From NCBI GenBank assembly GCA_003194525.1, contig NBIV01000318.1:1-64000 (forward strand): a stretch of DNA of 64,000 nt, given 5' to 3'. The notes under the pieces were generated by a model that worked only from the letters and a program-made list of their open reading frames with translations, searched no databases and was not told where the DNA came from. The stretch comes from Gracilariopsis chorda. Taxonomy: Eukaryota > Rhodophyta > Florideophyceae > Gracilariales > Gracilariaceae. The position numbers were made by a program, and so were the translations under genes. Each line of letters starts with the position of its first letter. Position 1 is the first letter of the stretch. This document shows positions 12,557 through 24,526 of the stretch, piece by piece.

Positions 12557-12568
12557 GGGCCCATAACC
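12557..12568 (-). promoter_or_regulatory. Primer-binding site of C1 (half tRNA-iMet type)
   Basis: Directly next to the 5' LTR the minus strand reads GGTTATGGGCCC. This is complementary to the anticodon arm of eukaryotic initiator tRNA-Met (GGGCCCAUAACC). Drosophila copia and yeast Ty5 are known to prime from a cleaved initiator tRNA half in this way. Confidence 0.8.
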
Positions 12569-12690
12569 TGAGACAGTACGTGCTCCCTTGGCCACCGTGC
12601 TTCACGTGCGTCGGCGGCCGTGGTGCCTTTTATTTGGAATTGCGGCCGTGCTTGCCGCCTGTGCACTGTAGGCCGCTACTCGGCGTCTCA
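12569..12690 (-). repeat. 5' LTR of C1 (122 bp)
   Basis: It begins TGAGACAG and ends CGGCGTCTCA on the plus strand, and is followed by the target duplication ATCAC. It is shorter than the 3' LTR. Confidence 0.85.
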
Positions 12691-12695
12691 ATCAC

Positions 12696-13739
12696 ATTCT
12701 TTTCACTTACGTTACAACGGGATGGGCCCTTGTAAAGTTCATGAGAGCATAAAGAAAAGATGTAGCAGGGTCATACAGTGAGATTTGACAACTTTAGCCA
12801 CGCAACGTGTACTGTATATTTCGTTAAACGTGCCACATGGGTTGGAGTGGTTAACTAGGGAGAGTACAAGTTTATTTCATTATTTTAAGTAGCTAGTGAC
12901 ACTCCGCTACGTTAGCGTAACGCCATACCATCCGTACAACCTGCAGCGTATGCTACGTAGCACAGTACACCGGTTGAGTATCAGTAACATTTATGGTGAG
13001 TGCAATGTTTCACTCAACAAGCATGGTATCTAACGGTAACCACATATTGGCTAAGCCTGATATCATTTGGATTCTATAATCAAACGTCTTGCTTAGACAA
13101 AACTGTTCAAGCTCTACTAGCCCAAGTGCAAGGTACGGCCAACATGACCATTTTGTTCCGGTCAGCTTACCTTTCTCTCTTGCAGCCTGCACAAATTGGT
13201 GCTGCTATTCTCAATCGGGTACCAACCTTTACCTTTCAGGATGAGCCCCCGCCGAGCTCTTACTAAATTTTATCAACATGGACTACCCGGTAGGTACCTG
13301 ACATTTAATTGGTTGTACCACAAGCAACAACGTAAATCTAAAGCCACAGCCATATTAAAAATGCAGATCGTATCGATTAATCCCATTCTATTCTGTTCTG
13401 ATTTGCAGACAGAATAGAACTTCATAGGATTAGCAACCTTGAGTAAACTTTTGACCAAAACAATACCAAAAAGGCCTGGTCAAGAGAACACCAAGCAATA
13501 GTTCATCTCAACACCACCACACACTTGAGTGCCTTTGAAAGACAAAACATGTTAACCGAGTTGTGAGTTTAGTTGTCCTATTAATCTATATTAATCAGTA
13601 CACAGTTCTTCTTACTTCTAATCAACTTAATAACTTAGAGATTTTTAATTAGCAAGACGTTAGAAGTTATCATCTAGTATTGAGTCTTATTCAATTTTGA
13701 TATACAAAAATTCATTTATTAAGAAAAGCATAATGTATA
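12696..13739. other. No gene recognised
   Basis: Only short open frames of no known family are present. An 11-bp hairpin lies at 13386-13419. The stretch from about 13540 is AT-rich and leads into a TATA-containing leader. Confidence 0.4.
13386..13419. repeat. Perfect 11-bp hairpin
   Basis: TTCTATTCTGT at 13386-13396 is mirrored by ACAGAATAGAA at 13409-13419 across a 12-base loop. Confidence 0.55.
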
Positions 13740-14191
13740 CTGTAGTGGAAATATGTATATAAGGACCCCGCCGCAGTTGCAGGCACCCCAAAATCTGTTT
13801 TTCTTTCATCAGCCTACATCGAAGAACAGCGCCTTCGTGCCTCCCTGATTATGGTAAAACAATAAACACTGATTTACATTTATCTTTCAATATGCTTTTT
13901 GCATAATTAAGCAATTGGTTTATTACAAAACAACGTCAAAGAAATCAACAAATATAGTGCAAGCATACTAACATTTGGATTTACAGTGCTATTGGAGCTG
14001 CACTACGTGGCCCCTTTTTATTGGTGTCCATGGCACGCTAGTTCTTTCGAAGTTTCTAGTTCGCTCTCTGGCAGTCTCGCCGGACGTCTGGACTCACTAA
14101 AAGCCGGCCCCTCGCCCTATTACGCCCAAAAGCGGTAAAAACCAGCCGCTGTTGCTTTTATGGTACTTTTGAGCAGGAACCTTTCAGAACG
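13740..14191 (+). promoter_or_regulatory. TATA-containing leader upstream of G2
   Basis: TATATAAG near 13755-13762 is followed by a pyrimidine-rich initiator-like stretch and then a putative intron (13854-13986). It ends just before the gag-like frame of G2. It may be part of an undelimited G2 LTR/leader or of a lost host promoter; no paired LTR was found. Confidence 0.35.
13854..13986 (+). other. Putative spliceosomal intron (133 bp)
   Basis: The donor GTAAAA directly follows an ATG. A perfect TACTAAC branch site sits at 13967-13973, and the acceptor TTTACAG ends at 13986, 13 bases after the branch motif. The set is unusually canonical. The predicted spliced frame is short and matches no known protein. 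Confidence 0.4.
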
Positions 14192-17100
14192 ATGTCATTG
14201 TTTTCAGCAATTGTGTGTAATGGTAAAATTGACTCAGATCTAGCCAAGTTCTTCTTTTTCTTTGACAACTTTGTAGCCAAAGGTACTGATGACTCGGAAA
14301 AGCATTGCAGCTCTTGTGCTTTTTTTACACGAGAATCATTTGACTTTTACTACGAGAACTACGAATACGAGGGAAAGGTTATCGAAGAATAGTATGATTA
14401 CGCTTCCAGTAAGCAAGTCATGGAATGCAGTTCTCCGAAGCCGTCAATCAGGAGAATTACATTCGAAGAGCAATTGCTTGCAAGTTCCGTCCGTGGCCAG
14501 TTCTTTGACAGACATGAATGTCGCTTTTAAGAGGTCAAATGTCAATGAGGCCAAGTTTAGACTGCTGAGAAATGCAGTTGTGGAGCATATGGACCAGGCG
14601 CAGTATGTGTTTCTGAGAGTTGGAACCGACTATGAGTCGCTCAAGCGTACGATTGGAAACTATATTTCATGCTGAGAAACTCTCAGTCAAGCCTATAAGC
14701 CTATATGGGAAGAGGAAAGGAGATGGTAAGTGACATCACGCTAGTTTGACTCTCCTTCGTTCTTAGCAAACCGTGGAGTCACTACAAAACCAGGTACGAG
14801 ACATCAGGCTCCTGGCTCAGAAGAAACAAAATTTTAACGAAAATGACAAGGTTTCTGTTTGTTCGTTCTGCCACATTCCAGAGAATGAAGCAAATCGCTG
14901 TGAAAAGAATACGCATCGGAAAACTACATGCTCCCAATGTGTGAAGATGATACACTTGGAAGTTAAGTGATGGTCAAAGCCGCAGATGCCAGAGCCTGCC
15001 ATCGCCGCGAATGACACACGAATGAAAAAGGAGGGGGACAAACCAAAGGACCCAGGGTAAGATAAGGAGTACATAGTGGGGATAACTACTGTAGAAAATC
15101 AAGAAGAAGAGACTATGAATGCTACGAAGAGAAATTCTGAGGCCTCGACACTGTCGAAGTAACCAATGACGGAAAGAATGGCTCTGGAAAAGTCACTGAA
15201 CCCTCTGCAAGGTTCAGTCATTGACGTTGCGGAGAATCCACCAAGGAGGAAGAGGATTAAGCCCAAATACTGCAAACCAGCGCGAAGTAAACGCCCACAG
15301 ACCCCAAAAAAGATAGCATTTCAGACGTGTTAGTACGTTAAAATGTACTTCTACAGTTGACACGTGCTTCATGTGAACTCACTTATGGCCAGCTGCTCCG
15401 TGGGGATGCTGAAGATGCAAAATGACATATCCAAAAACTGTTCGTGAAGAATTCCAGAATTTAGAAACTTGCTGTGGCTCGTAGGCCTGGAAGTATCTGA
15501 ACACAACAATTGTGAGACTGAAGCTATTCGAAACCAAGTTCAACGCGCTGCTAAAATCAAGAGCAGTTTCAAACCTTCTCTCCACTTAACGGATGAAAAC
15601 AGTTAGAATCCCAGCAGAAACAACTACAAGGAAGATTAAAGTGGACGATGAATGCTCTAAAGTAGTACAAGGCGTCTCCAAAGACGTTCCTGTGCTGTTC
15701 GGTGAGGCAAATACTCTGCTAAACTTTCCAGCAGGTGATTATTCACCGGTGGATGTGATTATAGGTTCCCGACCCTGGACAACATTCAAGCGTGCATCGA
15801 CATTGGAAATCTTGGGGTAACCGTGACTATAGAAGGGATAGAATCCATGTTAGATCTAGAGTATGATTAACGCATTCCTGGTATAGAAGGTTCCGAGAAT
15901 GATAGTTAGAAGTGCATCTCAGACCCAGAAATATATCCAGGGCCTTCTACATTGGGAATTGATGAGGATAAAGAGTTTGTTGCTGGTTTTTTGTACAAAT
16001 TGTTGATGCTTGGTGTGCCGATGATTCCAAGAAAGTACGTAAATTGCTAGCACCTCAAATACCTTGAGTTTTTGGAATCATCTGTACATCAAGTGTCAAC
16101 ATAGATGTACATTTAATAATCTAATGATGGACGCTTAGTATCACGTTGGATAGTACGCGTGATGTCTTACGTGCGGAATCACTCAGTTGTGTGCACGCCC
16201 ATCGAACGCGCATCTACGTACTTCTCTGGGTAAGGAGGAATTGTGAGAGTGATGGGGAAGAACCCATCCCCCAGCTTTTAGAAGAAGATGAAGACAGTGA
16301 TTTTGAGGGAGAGAAGCTACAGATGCTGAATCTGCTAAAAAAAGAAGAATACCTAAAATTGACATTACTTGCGACAAAGACCAATCTTCTCTTGAGAAGG
16401 GCACAAATGCAGCTCTCCGCAACACTCATAGACTCGAAAGCCGTTGCTTTGTCCTTGAAAAACCGTAGAAGTGCTCATGTCCCAGTGTAGCATTCTTCTG
16501 AACTAAAGAAACCAGAGCCTCTAACGATTCTGGAAAGACATCTCCCACCGCGACGTAATGATTTGGTAAAAGAAAAAATTGATAAAATGATTCGTGCAGG
16601 AATCATCACACCAGCAAACTCTGCCTGGTATTTCCACATTTTAAATGCAACAAATAAATATGGAGGCTCGCGATTTTTCGTGGACTACCGTGCATTGAAT
16701 GCCAAAATGAAGTCTGATCGTTGGCCATCACCACGCATAGAGGATTTGTTTGATGACCTTCGTATATCTTCACTACTCACAACTCTAGATTCGTTTCAAG
16801 GATATTAGGAAATGAAGATGGCAGAAAGGTTCGAAGAGAGGACCACTTCTATCTGCAAATTTGGTACATTCAAGTTTTGAGTCATGCCATTTGGATTGAT
16901 AAATGCCCCTTCCACATTTCAAAGAATGATTGACGTACTACTGGAAGACCTATCCTTCGTTCGTGTGTATTTGGATGACTCTGTCATTTACTCCGACGAT
17001 ATAGAGCATCATCTGATTCGTTGCAAGAAAGTAATTAGCAGAATTGTTTCGCATGGGTTGAAGATTAAACTGGCTAATTGTAGTTTTGTGCAGCTTCTGT

Positions 17101-17860
17101 TGAAGCTCTCAGCACACTTCATCGATAAGATGGCAGTTGCAATGGACAGAGAACATCAGAGCTATAGCAGTAGCCCCACGTCCAACCTCCAAGACAGAGC
17201 TAAGAAGTTTAATAAGACTGGGCAGTTACTATGAACGGTTCATAACTAGATTTGCTGAAGCATCAGCGCCCCTGCGTGAGATGACTTAAGAAATAGTTAC
17301 TCTGGACGCCAGAAATGGAAGAAGCTTTCCTGACTATCAAGGAAAAAATTTTTAAATCCGCTGTTCTGGTACTTACAGACTTTGATGAGGTTTTTGTAGG
17401 TAAAATTGATGCATCCAGTGTTTCTTGCGGGGCAATCCTTTCTCAAAAGAAGGAAAGAAAACTACATACTATAAAGTTTACTAGTCGTACGATGACAACC
17501 ACTGAGAGATGTTGTTCGGCCTGTGAACGCGAAGCATTAGCAGTCATCTTTGCGTTTGAAAAGCTTCTTGTTTAATTGCTGTACTCTCTCCCATCCACAC
17601 TCATTACGGATCGTTACGTCCTGCAGTATGAGTTTAGAAAGCGGGATATCCATGAATTGCTTGCAAGACGGATGAATTTTCTCTCGGAATATGAGTTGGA
17701 TATAAAGTAAAGGCCCGGTGCAAGTACACGTGTTGCAGACTACTTGGTGCTTATAGAAATATCTGCAGAACAAGTAACTGATAAGTCTGTACTAGAAATT
17801 TAATTGGAAGGGCAGACGTTCGAAGACTTAGAACAGTTTCTTAATGATACAGGGAATTAT
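14192..17860 (+). mobile_element. G2: Ty3/Gypsy retrotransposon, badly broken
   Basis: The parts are a gag-like region about 14192-14990 with a Cys-rich knuckle (CSFCHIPENEANRC), a protease and linker region about 15100-16500, reverse transcriptase about 16560-17230 (FFVDYRALNAK, MPFGLINAPSTFQR, VYLDDSVIYS) and RNase H about 17315-17700 (VGKIDASSVSCGAILSQ). No integrase and no LTR pair is visible; the right end is cut at a junction with minus-strand element C2 near 17860-17900. More than ten breaks; an old copy. Confidence 0.8.
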
Positions 17861-17879
17861 ATTTTGAGATTGATATTGA

Positions 17880-18401
17880 GGATTACGGATCCGTGGACCT
17901 GGCTTATGATCATGTTTTAGGCCAAACGAAACTCGTCTCGCAGCCTGCTCCTTCTGAACTGCCTTTGTGGCGGCACTCGTTGATCATGCTTGTTGTAGCT
18001 GCATTTCAGGTCATCCCTTCTTTGCTGGACGAGGCAAAGCCCCAAAGACGAGTAGTGTTGGACATAGACCTTCTGGTCCGATGGTACCATTGACGCTCTT
18101 TATGGTCATTTGTAGGCATTCGTCGTTAGTCTCCAAGCGTGGCATGGAGTCACGAATGTTACTGTATGCAACACGTAATGGGGCGTGATATCTTTCAACG
18201 TGAGACATATTATAGGGAGATTCAATCGGAGCCTCAACTATAGTCATGCCATCAACTGTAGCGTTTGCTGCCAGCTCTGTGGAAACGAAGTTCGACCCCT
18301 GATCAACATGAAGAAAGTCTGAAGGTCCTAGGTACAAACGACTCCAGCACTTTAGGATAGTTTTCCACACATTCTGAGATGTCATGCTCTTTAGGAACTC
18401 A
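17880..18401 (-). mobile_element. C2 left part: integrase core of a Copia element
   Basis: The minus strand encodes integrase core motifs (FLHVDQGSNFVS, SHVERYHAPLRVAYSNIR, GPEGLCPTLLVFGALPRP). The preceding part of the same domain lies 12.6 kb away at 31049-31368, beyond inserted element H2. The reverse transcriptase expected next in Copia order is absent; sequence changes to G2 here. Confidence 0.75.
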
Positions 18402-18422
18402 GGGCCGTTCTAAACAAGCCTG
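18402..18422 (+). repeat. Left terminal inverted repeat of H2
   Basis: This is the 21-bp left end, identical to the reverse complement of 31028-31048. The adjoining TCA (18399-18401) is the target duplication. Confidence 0.9.
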
Positions 18423-18897
18423 ATCTGCTCATGTTCTGATCGGGTTTTATTGAAAGTTTTTTTTTTTCTTCTGTAAGCGCATAATCTTACGCACCCTATG
18501 CCCGACGCCGGTCCACTTTGAGATGCCCCGGCAAACACTAGCACCGCAGTCGAAAATCTCTGCATCCCCCTTGCCACGACGTCGCAAAACTCTGCACCTT
18601 TCTCTTGCCACGACTCTGCAAATCCATGCACATCTCTTGCTTCCCTTCCCAAATCCCTACACCGACCCTTTGCCACACATTCTCAAGTCTCTGCACCCCC
18701 GCATAGCCCACAATGTCCAGGATCGCAACCCCAAGCCTATTTTTCATGTCATATCCACGAACCACTTCATAAGAAGACTGGAGCCTACAAACCAGATTGC
18801 AGTCAACAGATGCTCTTGCATATCGAACCTTTCTCTCCGCGCATTGAATCCATCACTATAGGTGCAACCCTTATCCTTCTTTTTTATAGTTTACACG
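18423..18897 (+). other. H2 5' region before the transposase
   Basis: There is no clear gene. The part from about 18550 to 18700 repeats a pyrimidine-rich phrase of the CTCTGCAxxxCTTGCCAC kind at 40-50-bp intervals. A pyrimidine tract ending TTTTTATAG at 18879-18889, just before the transposase ATG, could be a splice acceptor. Confidence 0.35.
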
Positions 18898-20111
18898 ATG
18901 GAGTTGCAACCTCTCTTTGAGTTGCCAAAGTCGCAGTCGATGATCGAAGAGTTTGCTGCTGCTTCTTGTGCGGTCGTAGTAGGACATATTGCTACCCAAA
19001 ATAATCAGAAAAGGAAAGCTAATGTCATGCATATGCCGTTTCCCCTACGGAAGGACATAACCTTCGATGGTATTGCTGCAATACTGAACGAGCGATGCTT
19101 CAAACGCGCATTCCGGGTAAGTAGAGATTCTTTTTATCGTCTTCTGGATTATGTCAAACCATCAATATCTAAGGACACTAGCATGGGGACACGTTCTGGT
19201 AGAACTACAGTTCCGGCCGATATTCGGCTCGGAATTACCTTACGGATGCTAGCAGGTGCTAGTTATCTTGATGTAATGATGTGCTTCAGAGTAGGCGCAT
19301 CTACGGTGTACGACATATTTCATGACACATGTCTGGAGCTTATGAAGGTGATGAAGCTACCAGGACTACCAACCTCATTTCAAGGGCTCCACAAGCTCTC
19401 TCAGAGTTTTAAGTACTCTCGGTCTTCACCAAGTCCTTTTTCCGGATGCATTGGAGCACTGGACGGAATTTCAGTTCGCATTAGAAAGCCCGCACGATAT
19501 CTTAACCCAGCAGCGTTTTACTGTCGAAAAGGATTTTATGCCCTTCCTGTGCAGGCTTTGGTAGATGGATCTTACCGTTTCCTCAGCTATTCAGCGCGAT
19601 GTGTGGGCTCAACACATGATGCTCTCGCCCATGCAGTGTCCAGCCTTGGTAAGTTTTTGGAGAAACATGGATTACGTTCTGAGTTTTGGATCGTGGGTGA
19701 TGAGGCATACGTATGTACAGAAAGCCTTATCACCCCGATACCTCTTTCCCAACTGGTAGGTCCATATGAAGATGCATTCAATTTCTACTTATCATCGTTA
19801 AGGATTCATGTAGAGCAGGCGGAATGGTTGTGGCTAGATGGCGAATCTTACAGAACACGCTCCAGTACTCTGTCTACATCAGCGCACGGATCATATGCCT
19901 GTGCATGAAATTGCACAACTTTTGTTTAGAAAATGGGGAGCAAAATGTAACGAGATTACGGCAGGAAGAAAAGGTTCAATGCGAGATTGAAATACAGAAC
20001 TGGTATGCTTGTTGTAAAGAGGACAACAACATGCAAGTGCTGCAGCACAACCATGGCCGGACCCAAGGTGTCTCGAGAAAAAGGGAAGAGCTGGTATCGA
20101 TTATTCGCTAG
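18898..20111 (+). pseudogene. PIF/Harbinger transposase of H2, one frameshift
   Basis: The ATG at 18898 (MELQPLFELPK) is preferred over earlier non-ATG codons. The N-terminal half has a helix-turn-helix-like region (RLGITLRMLAGASYLDVMMC, then a VGASTVYDIFHDTC helix). The catalytic domain shows GALDGISVRI (Asp 1), FWIVGDEAYVC (Asp 2) and RIHVEQA (Glu). After a frame slip near 19820 the known continuation follows in another frame (ARWRILQNTLQ, CMKLHNFCLE). The slip falls just after the catalytic Glu, where the usual FG of EQAFG is missing. It is otherwise near full length at about 400 residues. Its substrate would be the 21-bp ends of H2. Confidence 0.85.
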
Positions 20112-20419
20112 AAAGAACTCCGCCGCCCCTCCCTCTATGGTGTCCCGCAAGATGAAAGGGAATAAACGATCAATGGCACACCACGGCGAACATATACTCT
20201 CACTATGACTGCCCTCCACTCACGATAGTGCGCGAACAATACGTTCTCCGATCCCCCACCGAACATCCCCTCCTCGATGTCGCATGCCAGCAACCGCCGC
20301 AGGATGACAACGCCGCCCCCTGTCGTCCACGGAATCCACGGCAGTGTAGACAACTTCAATGAATACCTGTGATGGCATGTTAGAAACGTTCACAGGGAGT
20401 CATTCACCCTTTTTTCGTT
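20112..20419 (+). other. Junction between transposase and captured Mot1 copy
   Basis: This is about 300 bases with no recognisable gene. The left capture breakpoint of the Mot1 copy must lie here or just after; homology to Mot1 is first visible around 20425. Confidence 0.35.
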
Positions 20420-23400
20420 TTAATACAAAGCCTCACTCCCATGTTAGATCCGTGGATGCATGCAGCATGTCAAGAGACGAGAGCGGAAGCAGCGTCAGGT
20501 CTCGATATCCAAAAAACAAAAGTTAGGAATTTGGCAATGGCAAATCGGAGGAAGGCAGCAGCGGCCAGACAAGCTGCAAAACTGAAGGCTTCGGAGGGGA
20601 TCCGAATCCTTATTTCTCAAACAGTTCAAGATGGGGACTCCGCTTCCGCCGTCGAAGGACGTTATGATTTTTCTGTCATACACCAGAAGGTTGCCGCTGC
20701 CATTGGGTCCCTAGCTGCAAGATGGCCATCCGATGAGCTTTCCCTTCTGTCGGTCTTAGGAAAGTATCTACGGAGTGAGTTTTTCAGGGCTAGACAACTC
20801 GCTTGTAAAATATGTGAAGTATGGGCTCTGAAGTCCAAGGATGCCTTGTATGTACTACCAGACGAAATAGCTGCATCTATAAGAACGCTTTTGTCACCTA
20901 ATGCGAATACGCTGTTCTCACTCTTCTGTCTCCGATGCGTTTTCGATGGCATATCCATCTGGGGATGGCAGCTTATGGCTACTCCTCTGTTTTCTTAGTG
21001 AGGAGTGATGCGGACAACCCTCTGTATCTCCATGTACCGGTTCGACATCCTCATCTTAATGTTTGTGAAGTCGGTAGTAGCGCATGTCGATTCGAAGAAA
21101 CTAACTAAGTCTTAGCCCCATATCCTTCATCCAGGAGAGGCATAATATCAGATGCATTCAAAGTGATCTGCTGTTACGATAATCGGGAAGTTGAATCTTT
21201 GGACGGACCGTCTCCTGATACCGTACGCATCGCACTGGCTTGAACAGAGCCATGTTTTACATGTTGTTGCGCAGAACCAAGGTTCACGTATTTCTTGATT
21301 CAACTTTGCTCTGTTCAGTTGTTACAAACCATCTCAAAATGGAAGCATGGTGCACAAAGCAAACCCTTATCCGCAATTGATCCTCTGAGTTTCTGATACA
21401 CTAACTCGCGCATTTTTCTCCTCCTTAGCGGGATCCACTGCTTCTGCAGTGTTCACCGTCATACGTGGGCATCCTGGCCTCATGAGACGGGTCCAACTTT
21501 GCAACGAAGCTACTCACGCCAAACGAAATGAAAACAGCGAGTGGATCTCCAGTGAAGGCCGAAGGTTTTGAACCAATCGTCGAGAAGAGCCGTGAGAATT
21601 TTTCGGAGAGGAGGCAGAACCGATTATAACTACGAGAAAATGATCTCGGGAGCTTGGCTTCCTTGAACGCTTGAGAGTTTCTCAACCAAGATAGATCTAT
21701 CCGGATTCTTCCATGGGGCGTTCTGAGCACACAAGGATAAGCGCTCAAGCACTGCTTTGTGCAGAAACTTCTATTCCACTACAAAACCGGATAACCCAAG
21801 TCCAGTCAGACTCCTGTTCGAGCCATTCCAGTTTGCTGCGATTAGAAGGTGCGATGAATAGATAGGTATGCCGGCGGTTCCTCTGTTCTCGGACACAAAC
21901 ACGTTCTTGGAAGCAGTTCCCACCAGTCTGAACGCCTTTAGGAAGGACATTTTGAAGCTCAAGGATAACTGACAAGAGGGTAAGCGCTATGTTGGGAAGT
22001 CCAATCTCGCCCATGCTGCTTTCAAGGGTAACGAATTTTGGATAGACATGAACGATTTGAACTTGGGGAACACCTGAAAGGCGACGAACACGGACGTGAA
22101 GCATTCTGGAATGCAGAAACGGCAACTTGAGCCTATCTCGGCTCTCCGAATGCGACTGAGTCAGTCCATTACATATCTGGAGAGTCGCGAGGAAGATCTC
22201 ACCATCTCCACCTCTGTATGCGCCGTAGCAGCCATCGTGGTGGCTAGCGGTATTCCCCTGCCTCCTAAAGTTGGCCTTTACATCAAATTGTTGATGGCTG
22301 CACTGCGAAAGCCTTGCAATAGGCATGTCCAGACTCATGCCACGGACTCAATCGCAAGACTAGCTCTTCGTCTAGCTGCACGTGATGTGAAAAAGGCGAT
22401 TGATCTTATGATCAAAACCTGATCAAGTACGCGACAGCGGAACAAGAAACAAAAGATGAGAAGATTATGGCATCCATGATTTCATCCGCCAGATACAAGC
22501 GGTCACCGGGGGCACTTGTAAAGCGGGGAGCATTGTATGCATTTCGTGCCTTCTGTGTGCAATTCAATGGGCATTAGTTTTCAACTCTATCTTCATTCTG
22601 GAGTCGCATAAGTGGTCCTTTGAGCGCATGCCCAACCAAGGTACAGATCCAGGAAGTGGTAGAAGCGTTAAAACCACTACGTGCAGTGGTTTTGCATGCT
22701 AGTCAGGACCTTCATTCAACCATCATTGATCTTATATATCCGATTATCAGGATATGTGCATCACCGCATGAAGATTATGTGTATCACGCACCGCGATTTC
22801 TAGCCGATGCTGTCACAACTATGCCAGGGCAAGGAATGCAGATATTCGTGTCAGCGCTTGTTACATTACGCTTGGAGATCGAGCAAGACAAGGATGCCGA
22901 CCGTTTTGCTCGTCGACGCGCAGCAAAGGCGCTACGGGCAGTTGTTGACTGCCTTGGTACAAAAATAATTCCTTACTCAGCGTTTCTCATAGTCCCCATG
23001 ATGACTAGAATGGTTGATGAAGATGAGATCGTTCGAGAAGCAGCTGCATGGGTGTTTGGAACTTTGGTACGTCTGATGCGTTTGGAAGGAAGCGATCCAG
23101 ACGATCCCATGATGAGTGAATCAATGTCTTGAGAACGAGAAGAAGCAGGGAGCGTTCTTGGACGATTATTGGGAAGCGAATGTCGCCAACATTATGAAAT
23201 ACCTGGGTCTATTGGTGATGACATACGACTGCGAAAATATCAGCAGGATTGCGTTGACTGGCTAGAATTTCTTAATAAGTACGGTTTGCACCGTGCTTTG
23301 TCTGATGAGATGGGGCTTTTAAAGACTCTTATGACGCTTTGCATACTCACAGGCGACTATGCTGCAAATATGAAGAAAAATCGGCATCTGCCATCCCTAC

Positions 23401-24406
23401 TCGTTTGTCCGAACACAATCCTGGCTCACTGGGTACAAGAAGCGAAAAGCGTAATCGGCCATGTTCTCCGAAGCGTCATTCACTGCGCTGGGCTTTCCAA
23501 AGCACGGTCACGTACACGAAGCCGAAGCGTACTAAGATATGCCTCTATAATAGCTACAAGCTATGAAATTCTGAGCATGTTCTTCGATATTTTAAGCACA
23601 TCCGTTGTAATTACGTCGTTCTTGACGAACGCCATGTGATCAAGAATGCGAAAACCAAGGGAACCAGGGCAGTTCGAAGCCTATCCTCAAATCACAGATT
23701 GACACTAACAGTAACTCCTATCCAGAATTCGGTCATCAAGCTTTGGGCTATGTTCGGTTTTCTCATGCCCGGTTTTTCGGGTATTGAGAAGAACTTCAAA
23801 GACACGTATGCAAAACCGACAATGGCTGCAAGAGAAGGGAAATGTAGCGAGGCAGATCAGGAAAAAGGAATGGCAGCAGCAGCATCGCTTCACAGGCAAG
23901 TGTTACCGTTTGTTCTACGACGGTTGAAGGATGAAGTATTGTCGAAACTGCCGCCAAGGATTATGCAAGACTACTAATGCAATATAACACCAATTCAGTT
24001 GCGACTGTACGAGGACTTAGCATCAGATGCTCTAACAATCCCAAGTTCAAATCGAGCTCGACACAGAAAGGGGCGGAGAAGGAATCCAAAAGTCACGTGT
24101 TCCGAGCACTATGCTATCTTCGTCGTCTATGCAGCCTTCCGAAGCTTGTACTTTCTCCGAGACATCCTGAGTATCACTCGGTTCACGACGCTGTGCATCG
24201 CCAAGGCCAATAAATCGATGATATAGAATCGAGTGCGAAGCTACTTGGACTAAGAAATATTCTACAGGAGTGAAGTATTGGCCTAGATGAAACGGTGATG
24301 AGGGACTCGTAAGGACATCGAGTTCTCATCTTTGCTCAGCTAAAGCAAATGCTTGACATTGTTGAGAAGGACCTCTTTGATATGTATATCGCAAATGCTG
24401 TTGTGA
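20420..24406 (+). pseudogene. Mot1/BTAF1 TBP-associated ATPase, C-terminal half, broken copy (part 1)
   Basis: Mot1/BTAF1 is a Snf2-family ATPase that strips TATA-binding protein from DNA. The copy starts mid-protein (MLDPWMHAA) in the HEAT region: AAAIGSLAARWPSDELSLL, VVASGIPLPPKVG (22096-22422) and CLGTKIIPYSAFLIVPMMTRM (22620-23132). The ATPase follows: LRKYQQDCVDWLEFLNKYGL, DEMGLLKT, PSLLVCPNTILAHW, LDERHVIKNAKTK and PIQNSVIKLWAMFGFLMPGF, then HRVLIFAQLKQMLDIVEKDLF. Walker A should be DDMGLGKT and Walker B DEGH, so both are altered. Most of helicase lobe 2, roughly 100 residues between VEKDLF and MYIANAVV, is missing. Frames change repeatedly (near 21000, 22420, 23130, 23640, 23980). The N-terminal half of Mot1 is not in the window. 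Confidence 0.85.
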
Positions 24407-24416
24407 AGCGAGAGAA
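24407..24416 (+). repeat. LINE target-site duplication, left copy
   Basis: AGCGAGAGAA here recurs at 28585-28594. The duplicated site lies in Mot1 coding sequence (codons for KRE). Confidence 0.8.
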
Positions 24417-24526
24417 GGGCACAAGCGATCCGCCTTCACGTGGTGTGCCTGTCTTCTCGCAAGAGAAGCGAAACGGATCTGCGGTTGGGTCTCCAACGGA
24501 GACCAGCATAATTCAGGCTGTGGAAG

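Larger units (their letters stand above)
8033..12690 (-). mobile_element. C1: Ty1/Copia retrotransposon with both LTRs, broken
   Basis: The element is bounded by LTRs (8033-8253 and 12569-12690) and by a 5-bp target duplication ATCAC (8028-8032, 12691-12695). Domain order on the minus strand is gag, protease, integrase, then reverse transcriptase and RNase H, which is the Copia order. A half-tRNA primer site adjoins the 5' LTR and a polypurine tract adjoins the 3' LTR. Over the 122 bp both LTRs share, they differ at about five sites (about 4 percent), so insertion is moderately recent. It carries about five breaks. Confidence 0.93.

Noticed and set aside
18523-18861. Plus-strand Leu/His/Pro-rich frame before the H2 transposase
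   Set aside because: Arises from pyrimidine-rich short repeats; ends at the transposase start region and has no family.
21425-22338. Minus-strand frames opposite the Mot1 copy
   Set aside because: Plus-strand Mot1 HEAT sequence is recognisable in the same region (VVASGIPLPPKVG), so these are antisense shadows.
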